From assembly GCA_004009845.1 (NCBI GenBank), contig RMBW01000051.1:1-64000 (forward strand): a stretch of 64,000 nucleotides of DNA. Reading direction: 5' to 3'. A model generated the notes under the pieces. The model was not told where the DNA came from and searched no databases. It saw nothing but the letters and a program-made list of their open reading frames with translations. Made by a program: the position numbers and the translations under genes. Below, piece after piece: positions 44,152 to 58,575 of the stretch. The DNA comes from Davidsoniella eucalypti. Lineage: Eukaryota; Ascomycota; Sordariomycetes; Microascales; Ceratocystidaceae. Each line of letters opens with the position of its first letter. Positions within the stretch are counted from its first letter, which is position 1.

Positions 44152-45195
44152 GCAAGAGAGAGAAAGGGATGAAGAGAAACGAAGAGGCAGAGGAAGAAAG
44201 AGGCATTCTTTTTTTGTTTTTGTTCATGTATGAGGATGAAGAAGGGGCTGGGAGACAAAGAAGGCGTACGGAGTTTATGAAATCAACCAATCTATCTCTT
44301 GTTTGTTACTATTAGTACCACTGATCCATTACCATATTATTATTATTACTATTATTATTATCTACTAAGTTATTACTGTTGTTTAAAGGTCACAGTTCAC
44401 TGTACACATGTTAGGTATTTATTTTTTTACAAGATGTTATATATATATAGTTATATACTTGGGTTATCAGGAATTTCATTTATAAACGATTCTTTGAAAT
44501 GGACAAGTTAAGATTGAAAAGAACAATCAAGATATATAAACAACAGAATAATGCTAATACAACCAAAAAAAAATTATTTACTTTGATGACTTAGCAAAAA
44601 AAAAATGTTGGAATATGACATAAAAAGAAAACGAGAAGAAATGTGAATGATAAATAGCAATAAAATAGATTGGAAAACGAGAAAAAGAAATAAACGCCTC
44701 ATTGAATGCTCATACGATGGAATGAGAAAGAAAAAAAAGTGAAACACAGGAAAATATAAAAACAAATACATCCTTCCAAGTTCTTGTTTCTTTCTTTGGA
44801 AAAAAGAACCCCCAAAAAATAGCCCGATCAAAAAAAAACCGGTATGAAATAAAACCAAAAGAACGGGTAAAAAAAATACTGATGATGACGTGATATTCAA
44901 AACATGATGAATGAGTGAGGAAAAGAAATTGGACGGGTATAGACACAGAGAGTAGAGACATATGGAGAAGAAGAGAGAGGAAGAAGATACAATCAAAAAA
45001 GAAAAAGATGGAAGAGAATAGATAGACAAGAAAGTTGAGTATATATATATGTAGTAGATAGAAGAGCAAGTAGACAATATAGAGCTAAAAGGCAAAAGAG
45101 ATCAACCCTCTTCACCCCAAGCTCCTGATATCTACCTTGGTTCTTTTCTACAGAGATTTTTTAGTTCTTCTTTTTTTAGTTTTTTTCTTTCTTTA
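44152..45195. other. Convergent intergenic region with an ATT microsatellite
   Basis: AT-rich, with an (ATT)n tract at about 44334-44361 and long purine runs on the plus strand from 44560 to 45070. It presumably holds the 3' UTRs of Arp4 and the MADS gene. Confidence 0.45.
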
Positions 45196-47337
45196 TTATT
45201 CGACTTTAACTCGCTTCATCTCCGGTGCTGGATCTGGTCCTGCTCCGACGACTTCTGGACTCTTCCGCTTTCCAAGTCCCAGCAACGACGGAGGATCATC
45301 GCGCAAGAAACTCGGTCCCGTACCAGCAATGGGTGTAGCAAAGTTTAGCGGACTCGGCAAGGTATTGGAGTCTCTGTTACTCCAATCAGCCGTTGCCCAG
45401 AACGTGCTAGGACTAGGCAGGAAGTTATCGTTCATGAGACGCGATGGTAGTAAGGCGCCAGGCGTGTCGACCTTCATGGCACTGTTAGTGCCATTGCTAG
45501 ATCCATTCGGCGGCGGCGCGGGTCGCGCAAAGGGGTTGGGGGGACCAGATGCTCCGGCAGATAAAAGGGTGTTTGTAGACGGTGAGGGAGGAGGCAGGAC
45601 GAGAGCGGAATGGGCATCTGAGGCATGCCGCTTCATGCCGGGTATTTGTGTCGCTGTGACATTCATAGGCGAGTTCGACGAAGGTTTGTCTGCTCCGATA
45701 CCAGCACCAGCACCCGCTGCTCCAGGTCCATTACCAGGTTCTGCGTTCTCGTCGGGAATCTGCACCTTGAGTCGCGGACGCAACGCACCTCCACCAGGCG
45801 TAGTAGCTTTGACACTATTCATGCTATTAGAGCGAGATGGGGGCGTAAATATAGTCTCGGGAATCGTCGGCTTGTGCAGGGCATTGGTAGGCAAGGACGG
45901 CCGCTGACCGCCCGGAGGCGAGGCAGATCTACTGTTGGACTTGCGGTCATCCAGGGACTGCGACCGCATAAACGGGCTGTTGGATTTCTTCTCTGGGGCT
46001 GCCATAGCGGCGCCGTTGGTGCCTGACCCGCAGAAGGCGTCTAGATGCTGCGACAAGATGGATCTGTGGTCATCGATAGGAGTGAAGATACTGTTTCCCT
46101 GGTTGCGGCGAGGTGCCATTCCCTTGATGAACTTGGTGTCCAGCAGCGGTCTGCGCGGAGCATCCATTGGGTGGACACTACTGCTAGACTGCATCTCCGT
46201 AGTAGTAGCCATGGGTGGTGGAGCTGCAGCTCCAGAAGGCGGAGGCGGTGGTGGCAGAAGCTGTGATTCCTGGGGCGCAATGATGTGAGGCTGGGCATGC
46301 GATGGCTGCGGCGATGTGTGTGGGATGGCCTGTGGCTGTGGCGGGGCCAGCATCCGGGCGTGGGGAGGCTGAGGCGAGAGATGAGACATGGACAGACCCG
46401 GCTGCGACACCGAGATACCCATCATGGAGCCGTTCATAGAGCCGTTCATGGAACCGTTGGGCAGCATCTGCGGCACGGGCTGTGGCGACGGGGACGGGCG
46501 CGAAATCACAGGCATGGCGTGCTGGGGAATGGGGGACGGGCCCTGAGACGGATGGCCGTGCTGCGCCATGGCCTCATAGCGGCGCGCCTCCTCGAGATAC
46601 TGCGGGTGGTGGTGGGGCGGCTGGAACGGGTAGACACCGGGCGGCACAGGCTGTCCCATGGCCTGCGGGCCGGGGCCGTACATGCCGGGCGCAGCCATGT
46701 AGTAGGCATTCGCTGCAGGCGGGACGCCCATGGTCTGGGCACGGCGGATGTCGTTTCTGGAGGTCGGCCGAGAGCCGATGGGCTGTGGTGTATGGGCGCG
46801 TGGAAAAGCGTTGGGGGGGATTGGTGGTGACGCGCTGGGCGTGTGGTGACGGATGTGAGGGAACTGGCCGGCAAAGTGCGACGCCATCATGTGTGGCTCC
46901 ATGGAGTCGCGCTGTGGCGGCGTGCCGTTCTCATCATCGTCGTCGTCATCGTCATTGCCGCCGTTGAAGTCGGACGGGCCCTTGTGTTCTGAGGGGCCGG
47001 CATGCTGTCGATACAGGGTTAGCAGGGTGGCAAGAGAAGAGGCAAGAGAAAGGACAAACATACGTAACTGCGCTGGTGCACGATCTGGTTCAGATCGGTT
47101 GACGAGTACTCGTAGAGCTTCTTGTGGTTGCTGGAGAAGATAATGACGGCGACATCGACGCTGCATAGCACGGAGAGCTCATGCGCCTTCTTGAACAAGC
47201 CGCCCTTGCGCTTGAGAAATGTGCTGTCGCATGGAGAGTTAGCAAAGGAGGACGACGACAGGAGGAAGACAGACAACATACACCGAGCGATTTCTGTCGT
47301 CCTTGATGGCCTTGATCTCGATCTTCCGGCGACCCAT
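45196..47337 (-). CDS. rlm1: MADS-box transcription factor, Rlm1-type
   Basis: Three exons on the minus strand, 47337-47282, 47223-47064 and 47004-45196 (674 aa). Introns are 58 and 59 nt with GTATGT donors; the joins are NRS(V)/TFLKRKGG and VHQRSY/HAGPSEHKGP. Residues 1-60 are an SRF/MEF2-type MADS DNA-binding and dimerisation domain: [37 protein letters not shown] and DVAVIIFSSNHKKLYEYSS. The conserved EHKGPSDFNGGNDDDDD segment follows. The remaining ~560 residues are disordered and rich in Pro, Gln, Met and Ser. Rlm1 is the nuclear target of the cell-wall-integrity MAP kinase (Slt2/Mpk1), binding CTA(A/T)4TAG-like sites. Many Ser-Pro and Thr-Pro sites are available for such a kinase. The C-terminus ends in KRVKVE. 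Confidence 0.92.
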
Positions 47338-50300
47338 CGTGAGGTCGGGCTGGGTAGAAGATTGGCGTAAGTGACCAAAAATAGGCTCTTTTTTTAGTGT
47401 TGCAGGGTGAGATGATTATAATTGGCTTCTGAGGCCGAGAATAGATCACGGCAGAGAAAAGGCGGACGTGCGTCGGTCAATTTATAGAAATCGAATCGGG
47501 GCTTCGATAGACGACGGGACAGGACCAGCGATGTTAAATAGAAGCGATGGCGCCGTGAGACGGAACTGGATGGTTCTCTTTATTAGACGAAGAAAAGAAG
47601 AAAACAAAAGGCCGGGAATGAGGCAGATTATGAGCGAGCTAAAACGAGGCGTCTGGAAGATGGAGTTGGCAAGTTAATTCGTGGCTTTGTAGAAAACACA
47701 AAAATAAAAACAGAATGAAGAGCAAGTTGGGCGGGAAATTTTAAGGAAGCGCTCGACTGAGTTTAAGGAAAGAACCCAAAAGAAGCCGCAGCAAAGGCAG
47801 GAAGGCACGAAGGTGAAGAAAGTGCGCTGAATGGGGATGAGGCAGAACAAGCAGGAAAGAACTGAGCGAACAGGCAAGGAAAACAAGAGCAAGAGCAAAA
47901 AGCAGGAAGCGAAAAGTGAAACGCGACCAGAGGGGAAGTTACTGGACTAAGAGCGGCGGCTTCAATTCAAAAATTCAAAAATTCAAAAGACCAAATAAAA
48001 AATATGATAAAAAGAGCCGAATAAATCTCTTGACGCCAGACGCCGCAGGGATCCTTGCCCGCAACGAATTTTAAATAATAATAAAATGTTATGTATTCTC
48101 TCTCTTTTTTGTGCAAGAACGAGAGAAAGACAGGAAGAAGTGAATCTGAGCTCTGAGCTCTGAGCTCTGAGCTGGGAAATTACTTACACTGAATCACGAG
48201 TCGTTCGCGTGGTAATTGCCGCTGTAGCTTTGCTCGAATAAGGCAGGCTAATACGGCGTACTAGTAAATGATGCGACGACTGAAGAAAATATAAGAATAG
48301 ATATAAAAAGAAATCCAGAAGAAGAAAAGAAGCAGCTAAATATGTATGCTATGTAAGTAAAGTAGGTAGTATGTTAGGTTAAGTTGATGCTAATAATAGA
48401 CAAAGATCCAAGTGGGAAAAGGGCGGGATTGAAAGCCTTTTATAGGAAAAACGGAAAAGAAGAAGAATAAGAAGACGGAGAGAAAGGCGACGCTACAATT
48501 ATCAGAATAATATGAATTAATAACCCAGAATGTCCTATTCAGGCTAGGCGTGCGTCTACAAGAGACAAAAGTGGTAAAGAGAGCCAGAACGAAAAAGAAC
48601 GGAGATGGACAGGCGTCAGATCAGAACAAAGTCCAGCGGAGCAAAAGGTTGCCAGTCCAAGTTGCAGTTGCAGCTCTAGTTGCAGGTTCAGCCCAAGAAA
48701 GAGAGAAAGCAGGAAAAGAGGGACAAGGAAAAGGAAAGGCCATTAATGTAAAACGGAGCATCTGAACTGTATGGGAAAAGAGACAACAACTCTCAGACTG
48801 CAGTCTGTATCCCACAAGAAGACTCAATGGCTTTCTTTTTCTTTGCCTCTGCCTCTTTCTCTCTCTTCTTTTGCTTCCTGGAGCCTGGAGTCAGCAGGGA
48901 ATCCGGGCCTAGCAAGGGGAGGGCGTGAGAATGGGGTTCTCATATCCATCCTTTGGCCTTTCTTAGCCAGCCGAGATGTGTTAATGTAAGAGTGGCCTTT
49001 ACAGCTTTTTGCTCCATGGCCAATACATGTACACTATACAGATAGAAATCGTTCCATCTTTCTCTCTTTCTTGCTTGACTTGCCTTGGCTTAAGCTTCTC
49101 GTCGTCCCTTTTCCCCGCACGGCTTGCTTACACTCCTTCTGACATCGTTCCCAATATTGGATAACGCTACAAGCTAGTTCGGATTTCACAATTCACTGCA
49201 AATTACTGCGTCCATACTTTTTCCAATACGCAGAGGCAGCAGTCTCTCTGTCTCTTTCTTGATTGCTCTGGGTTTTACCCACTTTCATATAAAACAGAGA
49301 ATAATCCACAGCCCAGTCAAGCACTTATGTCCGAGCTTTTCTTTCCTTTCCTTTTCTTTTTGTTTGGAATTAATAACGACTTGTATCTTATTTACCAGGG
49401 CTTTATAGACGGCATAAGTGTAATGTCGAAATAAATGTACCAAAGACAATTCATTCATCTTGCCTGCACTTTTGATAGAAGAGTCCCTACAGGGCAGGTT
49501 CACTTTTGTTCCTTTACAGACTCTTAGTAACAGTATCCAATCACATGTGGCAAACTAGAGAATCTGCTATATATCAGCTAACTGACTGCATAAGTAAAGT
49601 CAAATAAGTGTGTTCATGATGTGTTATACCTAGTACTTATGCAAGCACTAGACCTTTCCTAGGGCAAGAAACCAGGATAGTACCCCGTCCACCAATTTAA
49701 GCTTGAAGGGTACTTTTCACTCTTCTTCTTTCTTATTCTACATGTCTGACCAGAACGGAACAAAGAAAAAACTAACAGTTTTTTATCTCTCGGCCGCTTG
49801 TCCATCTCCTTCTTCCTCCCTCGTTCCAGCCCGATTTCAAGATAGTAACAATATCAGACGACAGTCAAGGGGGGGTACCACTACATGTAGAGTTCAAATA
49901 ATTAAAATATTATATAAAATCGGGATATATCTCAAGAAGAAAAGAAAAAAACTAAAATATAAGAAGTGTACAGAATGTACTTGTCTTCATGACTTACGTA
50001 TCGTTACTTTGATATACATACTAAACGTCCCCCCGCGCTCTTTCATGCGCTGGGTAACATTCTCTGCAGCTTTGAAACGGCTCGAAAAAGGCACAGGTAA
50101 TGGTAGAAAAGCACAGATCACAAAAGATACAAAGAAAGATAACTGGTGAAAGGCTAATAGCAATTTCAAGCGATTAACCCTATTGTTTCTATAACCCTAT
50201 CATTGTATCAGCTTATACCAGGGCTCAAAGAATGAGAATAGTAGGAAAAAAGAGTCTGTGATTGGTTTGATTCTTTGACTTCCTACGCAATACGAATCGG

Positions 50301-53300
50301 TCTCGAAAACTGATCGTGAACTTGTACAGCCTCTATTTTGCACAGTGTCACACTGTATTGGGGACGCTGTATATATTTTCCGATCATATGAAGTCTTCCT
50401 TCTTTGGATCTTTCTGTAAGTCTTTTCTCCGATATTTCTAGGAATTTGCCTATTTGATAAGACGAAGACAAGTAAATATACTACTAGTTGTCGGATATAA
50501 TCCATAATCTCGTGTGTTGTTCTACTATTAGAGCAAATCAAGGTTCTACTGGACCTGACTAAGCCCTACATTAGAGTTGCCGGTAGGATATAGTTGTGTA
50601 TCTTTTCGTTCCTTTCTTACATATAGTTTTCGTTTGTAAGCAGCCTAACAATCTAGATCAGACAACTTTAATATATTTTGCCTACCTCGGAGAGCCTTGT
50701 TCGGGGAATAGAAAACTTCACCGTTTTCTGAGACAGCTGGACTCGGCATGTACCAAGGGAAGCTATCGACAGCACCTCTTTATTCCACCCACATCTCTCT
50801 ACATCCCACTATATCTCTATAGGCCATGCCATGAAAAGAGGCGCTAGAGGGGCATTGGTTGTTTCTGAATATCTGCCTGTTTTATGACCGGACGATCCGA
50901 TGTTGTCCCCCTCCCTCTCTTGTTCTCGTACTTCTCATCGTCCTACCATGCCCCCCCCCCTCCTCTCCACTCCTCATGCTTGATCAGATCTCTGGGTTCT
51001 GGATCACCGGAGCCTTATATGCGCTTATCTCTTCTAGGTTTGCTTTGCTAGGCTGTGCAAACCACAAAGAAGGGGGTCTTCTTGGATAGAGAATTGGCCA
51101 GCTAGCTTGTACCATCGTGAAGGACTCACACGTACCTGCAGTTGTGTAGCACTGGTAGCCAACTAGCAAGCCAAAAAATGACTATCGTTTATCCCATCCA
51201 AGCTGCGGCATGCGGGGTTTCATGTGTGGACGTGCGTCTTTTTGGGAATCTTGGAGAGGTCTGTCGCTGCTGCTTTCTAACTAAAGCAAAGAACAGTACA
51301 AACATATACATATATATAAAAGGGGAGGGTGTATATAAGAGATTGGAAATCTTATGAAATAAAACAATAACAAGGAGAATAAGGACCCGCTCGTTGGAAA
51401 CCCGCCTGCCTTGATTCACAATGTTGGGCATGTGGGAGTTATTTTCTAACTGCCTTGAAGCCGGGGGGGGAGGGGTTTGTGCGTTGGGAAACTCGATCTT
51501 ATTCTAAGAGATAGATAAGAAATAGAGACGAAGTCTTCAGATAGAATAATCAAAGCCCGAGATAATCGATACTGTGTCTCTCTTTGCGTATACTCTCTCA
51601 CTACCTATCGGCTCTCTTTTATACCGTCATCTTGGCTGATGTTTTCGTAGGCACATTGCTGGTATATTTCCATGTTCTCGTAGTGGCTAATCCACGGACG
51701 TTTGAACTTTTCCCCTTCTTTCTACTACATGCTCATGCGTTGTTTTACATGGCCAGTCGTATTCTTTCTGGCCCAGTAGATTATCCCGGCTCCTTTCTCG
51801 GCGCCGGATGGAAGATTGGCCGGTCTCTCATTCTATTTTCTTCTTCTCTCTTTCCCAGTTCCTTGTCTTTAGTTACCATTGTCTGATGTTGCCCGTTCAT
51901 TATTGGTATTGGTTTCTGTATTCCACAGTCGTATCGACCAATAATCTACATGTTTTCTTTACTTTTTGATACCGAGGTCGAAACTTCTAGGCTTGGTCTA
52001 AGCTTTTTTGTTTTGCTTTTCTGAAAAGAAAAAAAGACGGAGAAAAAAACGAAGACTAAAGGGGAACATAGAGACAGTGAAAATACATTTGGGAATTGAA
52101 CATGTCTATTAAATATTGAATCAAGAAACCGTCAAGTACAAAGACAAAATGATAACATGGAATTTTCATTTACAAAATACATGCGTTATCTGATAACGTC
52201 ATCATTCTCCCTTCACTATTTAGCAATTTCTTCTTTTGTGCAATCCATCTTGTGGAAGGAACCTCCAATAACACCAACAAACTTAAAATTCTAAAATAGA
52301 AACATGCAAGCAAGCTTGTTATACAAAAGAAGTAACTGCAATTGCAGTTCGGTGGGAACAAAGTAGTTGCTTGCTTTTCCAAGGTTACTGTGGAATGCAA
52401 GGTCTTTAGCTCTGTTTTTTTTTTTTTCTCCTTCGTTTTATAATATAGGAATAGCCTGCATATATACAACGGATTTTCTGGCATATAGCATAACTGTGGC
52501 TTTAACCAACAGGCACACAATATTTTACGTGCCCTGCTCTCCTTGTTTTCTATTACTGCCTCAATTTCTGTATCAAGCATGAATATTCAACCTCAAATAC
52601 TGACATCATATTCACGATTCTTCGACTAAAAGGTCTTTGATCAATATCGAAACTCACTAGCATTAAATTCAAGGAGGAAGATGGGGCGGTAAAGAAAGAC
52701 CCGAAAAAAGAAAATGAACTTGGCAACGTTCTGTTTTGGATGAAGAGAAACTTTCGATCGATCGGAACTGAAGCTCTGATTTTTTTTTCGTTCATCTTGT
52801 TTTTTTATGCTTGAAATAGCATCGTGGAAAGAAACATGCCTTGTCTATTTGCTTTTTTCATACTATTTTTCTTCCTTTTCCCCTTCATATCTTTTCGATT
52901 CGTCATCGTAGATCGAGTAAAGTTTCCTTGGTTGTTTATTACTAAGAATAAAAAAGTCCACCAGAACCCTGCTTTATGTCGATGATTAGGGTTGGGCTGA
53001 GTTTTTTCTTTATTCTTATTTAGCCATCACACATTGCCGCTGCCGAAATTCACAGCCACGATCAACATCTGACAAGAAAGAGTAAAGACACAAAAAGAAG
53101 TAGTAAATTAGCTTAGAATAAGACCGAGAGCTTAAACGGACACCGAGAAGGACCAACAATGATTAAGCATCTTGCTTTGTTATGCTGTTCTAGTAGGCTG
53201 TAAGTATATGTGATAAGCCTCCCCCTCTTCATCTCTCATCAGTTTTGCAGTTAGAAATCGGGTATTCTCCCTATTATTTCTCAGAGAGGAGCCAGTGAAA

Positions 53301-54866
53301 GAGACAGATAATCAACCCACCCATTAGTTCTTTTCCTTCCTTCTATTTTTTGGGTGGGAATTATAATATAATATTTTATCTATCTTATTAACCGGAGGTC
53401 TAAAAATAGAAACCGACGTACATGATACATGCAACAGTGCATGTAGCTTGTACATTCTAGATTTTTTTCTATGTACAAATACATGTAGATATTGTACGTA
53501 CATCTTATCGGATAATCTGACATCTGACGCCTACCAGAATCGAGACATGATACCTTTTGTATCTTTCTCTGCCGTTTTTATGCGGGTTGATCAGGCTCGA
53601 TTTCTTTTCTCCTGACGAAATCGTGGAAAGTCGAGTTACAATGCCTAAACAATATATACTGGTCTCTATTATAGCATACGAATAAGAACAACAAGTAATT
53701 GTTCCTCCGGCTACTTTTATTTTTGTTCTGCTCTTGTATGAATATTTTTTATGCTCTCCGGCGTTCTAGATCTTTTTTTTAATATTATTTCTTTCTTTTT
53801 CATCTGTATGTCTAAGACACTTTCATGTCTGTCTCTTCATGTTCTTGTCTTCTCTGTAGTTAAAAAAGCCAATAAAATGACACTGTAGTATAAACTTCAA
53901 CTTAGCGTCTTGTGCTCTGCTATTGTCCGCTGTGATTGTAGCTAAAAAAGGAACTGTCAGTACAATCTATAGCTGTACCTGCCAAAAAGTCTCTCCCCCC
54001 TCCAAAAAAACGCCATATTTTGATTTGTTATACCTGACCTAGCCTTATATTCTTATAGTAGAAGTTAATCTGCGGTTTTGTCGGTTGGTTGTTCTTGTCT
54101 TGCTATTTTTAGATTTCTCTTCTCGAACAGCGTCTAATCATATCTCGAGTCTCTCTTTTTTTTCTTCTCCGTACTTGTGATATGACAGATCACGAAAAAA
54201 ATCAGAACCCTGGATCAGTCTAGAGAAATAAAACCCGAAAGTTGACCAATAGGAACGATATCATATTGTACAGTTGGACATCCCCGACCTCTTTCTTTTT
54301 CTTGCTTGTCAATCTTGCCGCACTTTTGAAGCAGGAAGCCCGAATTATGTTTTATACGAAAGAAGATAGAAACGTTACTGGTTATAATATGAACACGATA
54401 GAGATAAAATACAGTATTGAATGCTTGAGAATATCGAATGTAGATAAGAAAAAACTACAGGGTAACGCTTGAATTTTTGGCCGCCGTGTAGATAATAAGA
54501 AAAATGGGAATCAAGAAACTCCATGTGCCTCAAACAAAAAAATAAACCATGATAAACACCTCCCCAAAAGTCACCAGAAAAACAAATAAAAGAAGCCGTG
54601 AAGATATACATAGAAGAAATGAAAAAAAACACCCCAAAGAAAAAAAACAAACTCTTAAACCTTTAGCATATTAGCTATAAAAAAATGAAAAAAGCACGCA
54701 TTGTCTATCTTATCAAGGGCCCCAAAGAAAGCCAAGAAAACAGCGAAAAAACACATGTCAAAGAAATATAGGGAAAAGTCAAAGGAGGGAGGAAAGAGAA
54801 GCTATAGACATGAACACGTCTCATGATCAATATTCTCTTTCCCACTGTGCTCTTGGGCTTCATGCC
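47338..54866. other. Gene-poor region of 7.5 kb
   Basis: No supported gene. The right part of the MADS-gene promoter (47338-48600) is purine-rich and carries short tandem repeats: (ATTCAAAA)3 at 47965-47988 and (TCTGAGC)4 at 48145-48172. Farther right there are hairpin-forming TACATG/CATGTA runs (53400-53510) and many homopolymers. Short open frames have no recognisable motifs. Confidence 0.5.
48145..48172. repeat. (TCTGAGC)4 tandem heptamer
   Basis: Four exact copies of a 7-bp unit upstream of the MADS-box gene. It is a minisatellite-like tract. Confidence 0.7.
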
Positions 54867-57800
54867 TCAAGGCCCAGAGGGAGTCGGAGGGCTTCCAGCA
54901 CCAGAACCAGCTACAGAGCCAGCACCATTTGCTACTGCTGCCATGAGGTTTGCAATTGGCGTTGGGGCCGAGAACCCTCCAAACCCACCGACATCGTTGC
55001 CACTGACAGGCTTAATGGTACCGTTGAGTAGCGGACACAGCTTCTTGTTGGTCTTGATATGGCCCACCTGTCCGCAGTTGGCGCACTTCCGTGTTGTACC
55101 GGTCACCGATTTATCAGGGGCACCAGTCGCACTGACTGGCGTAGCCGGATCAGGCGAGCCAGGGCCGTTGGTGCCGGCGCTAAGAGGCGCGCCGTCAGGA
55201 CCCGATGTCGAGCCGACTTTGCGGTGTAACTCCTTTTGCTTTTCGCGTGTTTTACGGCGGTCTCGGTTCTTTTTGAGACGGGCAAGTTCCTCCTCAACCC
55301 TGTAGATAGTCGGTTAGTCATGGTAAAAAAAACAGGATAAGGATCTGTGTGTAGGGTACGTACTTCTTGATTCCGAGCCTGTCGCGGTTGGCATTACCAG
55401 TTGGTAACAGCTCATAGAGACTAGTGAAACTTGTTAGTAAAAGAGGAGAAGAAAAGAAGCATATGGCTGTAAATGCATGCGGGCATGATACGTACTTGGT
55501 TGGATTGATTTCCGCCTCGTCGCGACGCTTGAGATAGTGAGCAATCACCACAGGATCCTCTACAATCTCTTCCACCTCTGCTAGCGAGCCGTCCGACTGC
55601 TTCATTTGCCGTATGATGCGCAGCTTGCGCTTTGTGATGGCGCGACTTCCTGTCGTGAAGCCGCTAATCTGCGAGAATCCGTCGTCCACCATAGGCGCTG
55701 GCGTCTGGCCCTGCTGCGCATTGAACCGCTCATCCTCATCAATAGTATGCAGCACATCATTGTCATCGTGAAGGGTACCGTCGGTCAGTGTCGATCGCTG
55801 CTTCTCCCAGATCTCACTGATACCGTCACGGTACATGGCCTCTTGGCGTTTGACGTTGTATGCGTGTCCGTTGTTCTCGCGCTTCTGACGCTCCATAGCA
55901 TCGGCCGACGTCGCTAGAGGGCCTTGTACAGCCTCGATATAACCACCCTTCATCGATGTTCTGATAAAACTGAATCCGAGGCCGCGGCCAGTTGGGTCGC
56001 CCTCACCGTGCAACTGTAGCATGGCTTTGCCAGCACAAGCATCGATAAAGGCTTTGCTGGTTTTCCAAGGCGCCATCTTGTCGGCTAGGGCCTCCTCGGC
56101 CTTTTCCTGCGTCTTCTTCGAGTTCTTGGCCTTGGCGCCGTCTTCGTCATCATCAGAGTCCTCTTCTTCGATAACTGCATTCTTGGGGTCAAAGCCAGCG
56201 TCCACTAACATCTTGAGACCAAGCGACATTCCGTCGATCAAGCACGTATCTTCGGGCTTAATCATGGCACGAATACGCTCTTCATCCATCAAGATCTCGC
56301 CTTCGCGTAGCTTCCATTGACCCTTTTCTGACTTGGCATAGGCCAAGAACTCTTTTAGCTTTTGTCGGTTTTGCGCATCTGTGCTGTCGGCAATGTGTTT
56401 GGTTATATCAGACAGATTAACGAGCTGGTTGGGGTCCTTGCGCATGAGACGATAACTTATCATCTTGATCCGGTTCTTGCTGGCGTTCGTAACTTTGCGA
56501 CTGTGTGGTCCCGGAACTTCGACTGAAGGAAACGTCTGACCAACCACATACATGTGGTCGATATTGCGCAGATACCATTTGGGCCCATACATAGCTGTCG
56601 TACTGCGACCAAGGATGAAGTCGCCCGTACGCACCTTGTGCTTGAATAATGGAGCACGGTACATTTGATTGTGGAAGGTCGGCACCATTTCTCCCGGATC
56701 GACAGTACCGAAGATGGAAAATGGCGACCGGTCCTCGGGAAGTAGGACATGTGTCTCGCCAACATCAAGCTTCTCGGGCATCTGCTCATCGTTGGCGTCC
56801 AGTTTCCGGTAATAGTTGATGACGCGGTTGGCCATGCCGAACTTGGACAAGACAGTCGGTATACGCTCACAGTATTCAAATAGTACAGCCGATGAGTTAT
56901 CACTCAACGATAGATCCTTGGTCTCTCTGAACACATCGTGTACCTTGCCCTTGGTGAACTTGCGTTTCACGTGGCTACGGCGCACAAACTCAACATCTCT
57001 GTTGGTGCAGTGCTTAACGCGGAATGTAGGCCGGTGGTACCGATCAGGTGTGTCATCAAGCTTGACCTTGTAGTAGGGGTAGACGAGCTTGAGCGCAGGC
57101 AGACTGTGCTCGACATTAATGTTGCCTAGTGTAGCTCTGACCTTGTGCTTGTGGTTCTCCTTGAGCATTTCGTATGCGTCGTCGTTGGCAATGTTGAAGC
57201 GGTTCTTAGTGAAACGGCCCAAGTTGCCATTAGCGTTACGCTTGTTGGATGCCTCGGCCTTTTGACGTTTAGCCATTGTCTCCACCGATACTTCTTCAAG
57301 ATGAAGATGCGGATCTGTGTAGTCGACGTAGACACGCTTGCCCAGATGTTTCGTGTGACCTTCAAAGTCATCAAATGAAGGCGCTGTATATTTTGGTATA
57401 TCTGGTAGGCCTGTATCGATAATACGAGGCTTCTTCTTGGGCCGCTCATCTTCGTCGTCTACGAAAATGGCGTCCCATTCGTCCTCATCGACATCTCTAG
57501 CGGGGCGTTTTTGCGTGCTGTCAGTCTTTACAGTAACTTCATCATCTCCTAGAAGCTTTTCAGCGGCCTCGATATCGGTTGAAAAATCGAAGCATACTGT
57601 TGCGATGTCTTGCAATGTGAAGCCGGCGATGGGCTCATCATCCTCATCGTTGTCGAGGTTTATTTCGTTGTCAGTGGTTGCTTTGTCGTTCTTTTTTGTT
57701 AATCCTAGAGTGATGAAGTTCGAGTTTTCTGGATCGAATGCCTTGTGACGGTTTCCATCGGGATGTCTGAACATCTTTTCTTGGTCTGGTGCGATTTCGA

Positions 57801-58575
57801 GCGACAGTTTAGAAGTGATGAGTGGCTTCATCTTGCGTGCAGACTTTTTGGCAATGTATTTTGAGGGCTTCGGTGGAAGCAGAGTATTCCATTCGAGGAC
57901 TATACCCCTCTCGAAAGCCGGCCATTTCTGCTTGAGTAGTTCTTCGGCAGATTCAATTGCGGGTGGGATATCTGGATCTTGGTTCGAGGTTTGGATGCCA
58001 GACATGTCGAAATCCTCGTGTTCAGCGGCGGGAACCTCGAAGATGGGATCACGGAAGCTAGATTCCGGAACTATGGCAGGGCCACCGGTGGCTTGTCCTG
58101 GGGCAGTTTTTGAAGCGACTGGGTCCTCTGGCGTTCCCGGGGCGAGATCATTAGATTCGAAGGTTGACGGCGAAGGGCTACCAAATAGATCATCTAACTC
58201 GTTCTCGGTGTTCTGATTTGCATCGTGATCGTTATGATCATCGTGATGGTCTTTGTCGTCGCCTCCAAAAAGATCGTCAAAGTCATCCTTATCCGATTCT
58301 TTGTCGTTAGCTACAGGCGAGCTTGGTGACCGGAGCCCAGCACCGTGAGCTGTAGTTGCGGGGGGCTCCTCATCGGGTAAATCATCATCTGAGATGTCAC
58401 CGTAGTCCATGGCATCATCGGCTTTTTCTGTCTCATCGTAGCCACCCTTTTCAGTGAGCATGCTCTCCAAACCGTTATCTGGATCATTGTTGTTGGCCAA
58501 CAGCTTGGAGATTAGGTTGTCGTCGGCGGCATCCTGTTCCTCCCAGGAGAGCTTTGGTTCTTCGGCATCTGTCAT
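54867..58575 (-). CDS. taf1: TAF1, largest subunit of TFIID
   Basis: Three exons on the minus strand, 58575-55496, 55420-55364 and 55299-54867 (1189 aa). Introns are 75 and 64 nt with GTACGT donors; the joins give INPTN/LYELLPTGNANRDRLGIKK/VEEELARLKKNRDRR. TAF1 scaffolds TFIID and helps load TBP on promoters. The acidic N-terminus (SWEEQDAADDNLISKLL, then Asp/Glu-rich stretches) is where TBP-binding elements lie in the family. The central conserved block (about 500-930) includes HVLLPEDRSPFSIFGTVDPGEM, YRAPLFKHKVRTGDFILGRS and a basic winged-helix part. The C-terminal zinc knuckle CANCGQVGHIKTNKKLC begins near residue 1118. No bromodomains follow, as in other fungi, where a separate protein carries them. 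Confidence 0.93.

Noticed and set aside
45137..46830. Long plus-strand frames opposite the MADS-box gene
   Set aside because: They mirror the GC-rich, Pro/Gln-rich coding sequence on the other strand and have no motif of their own.
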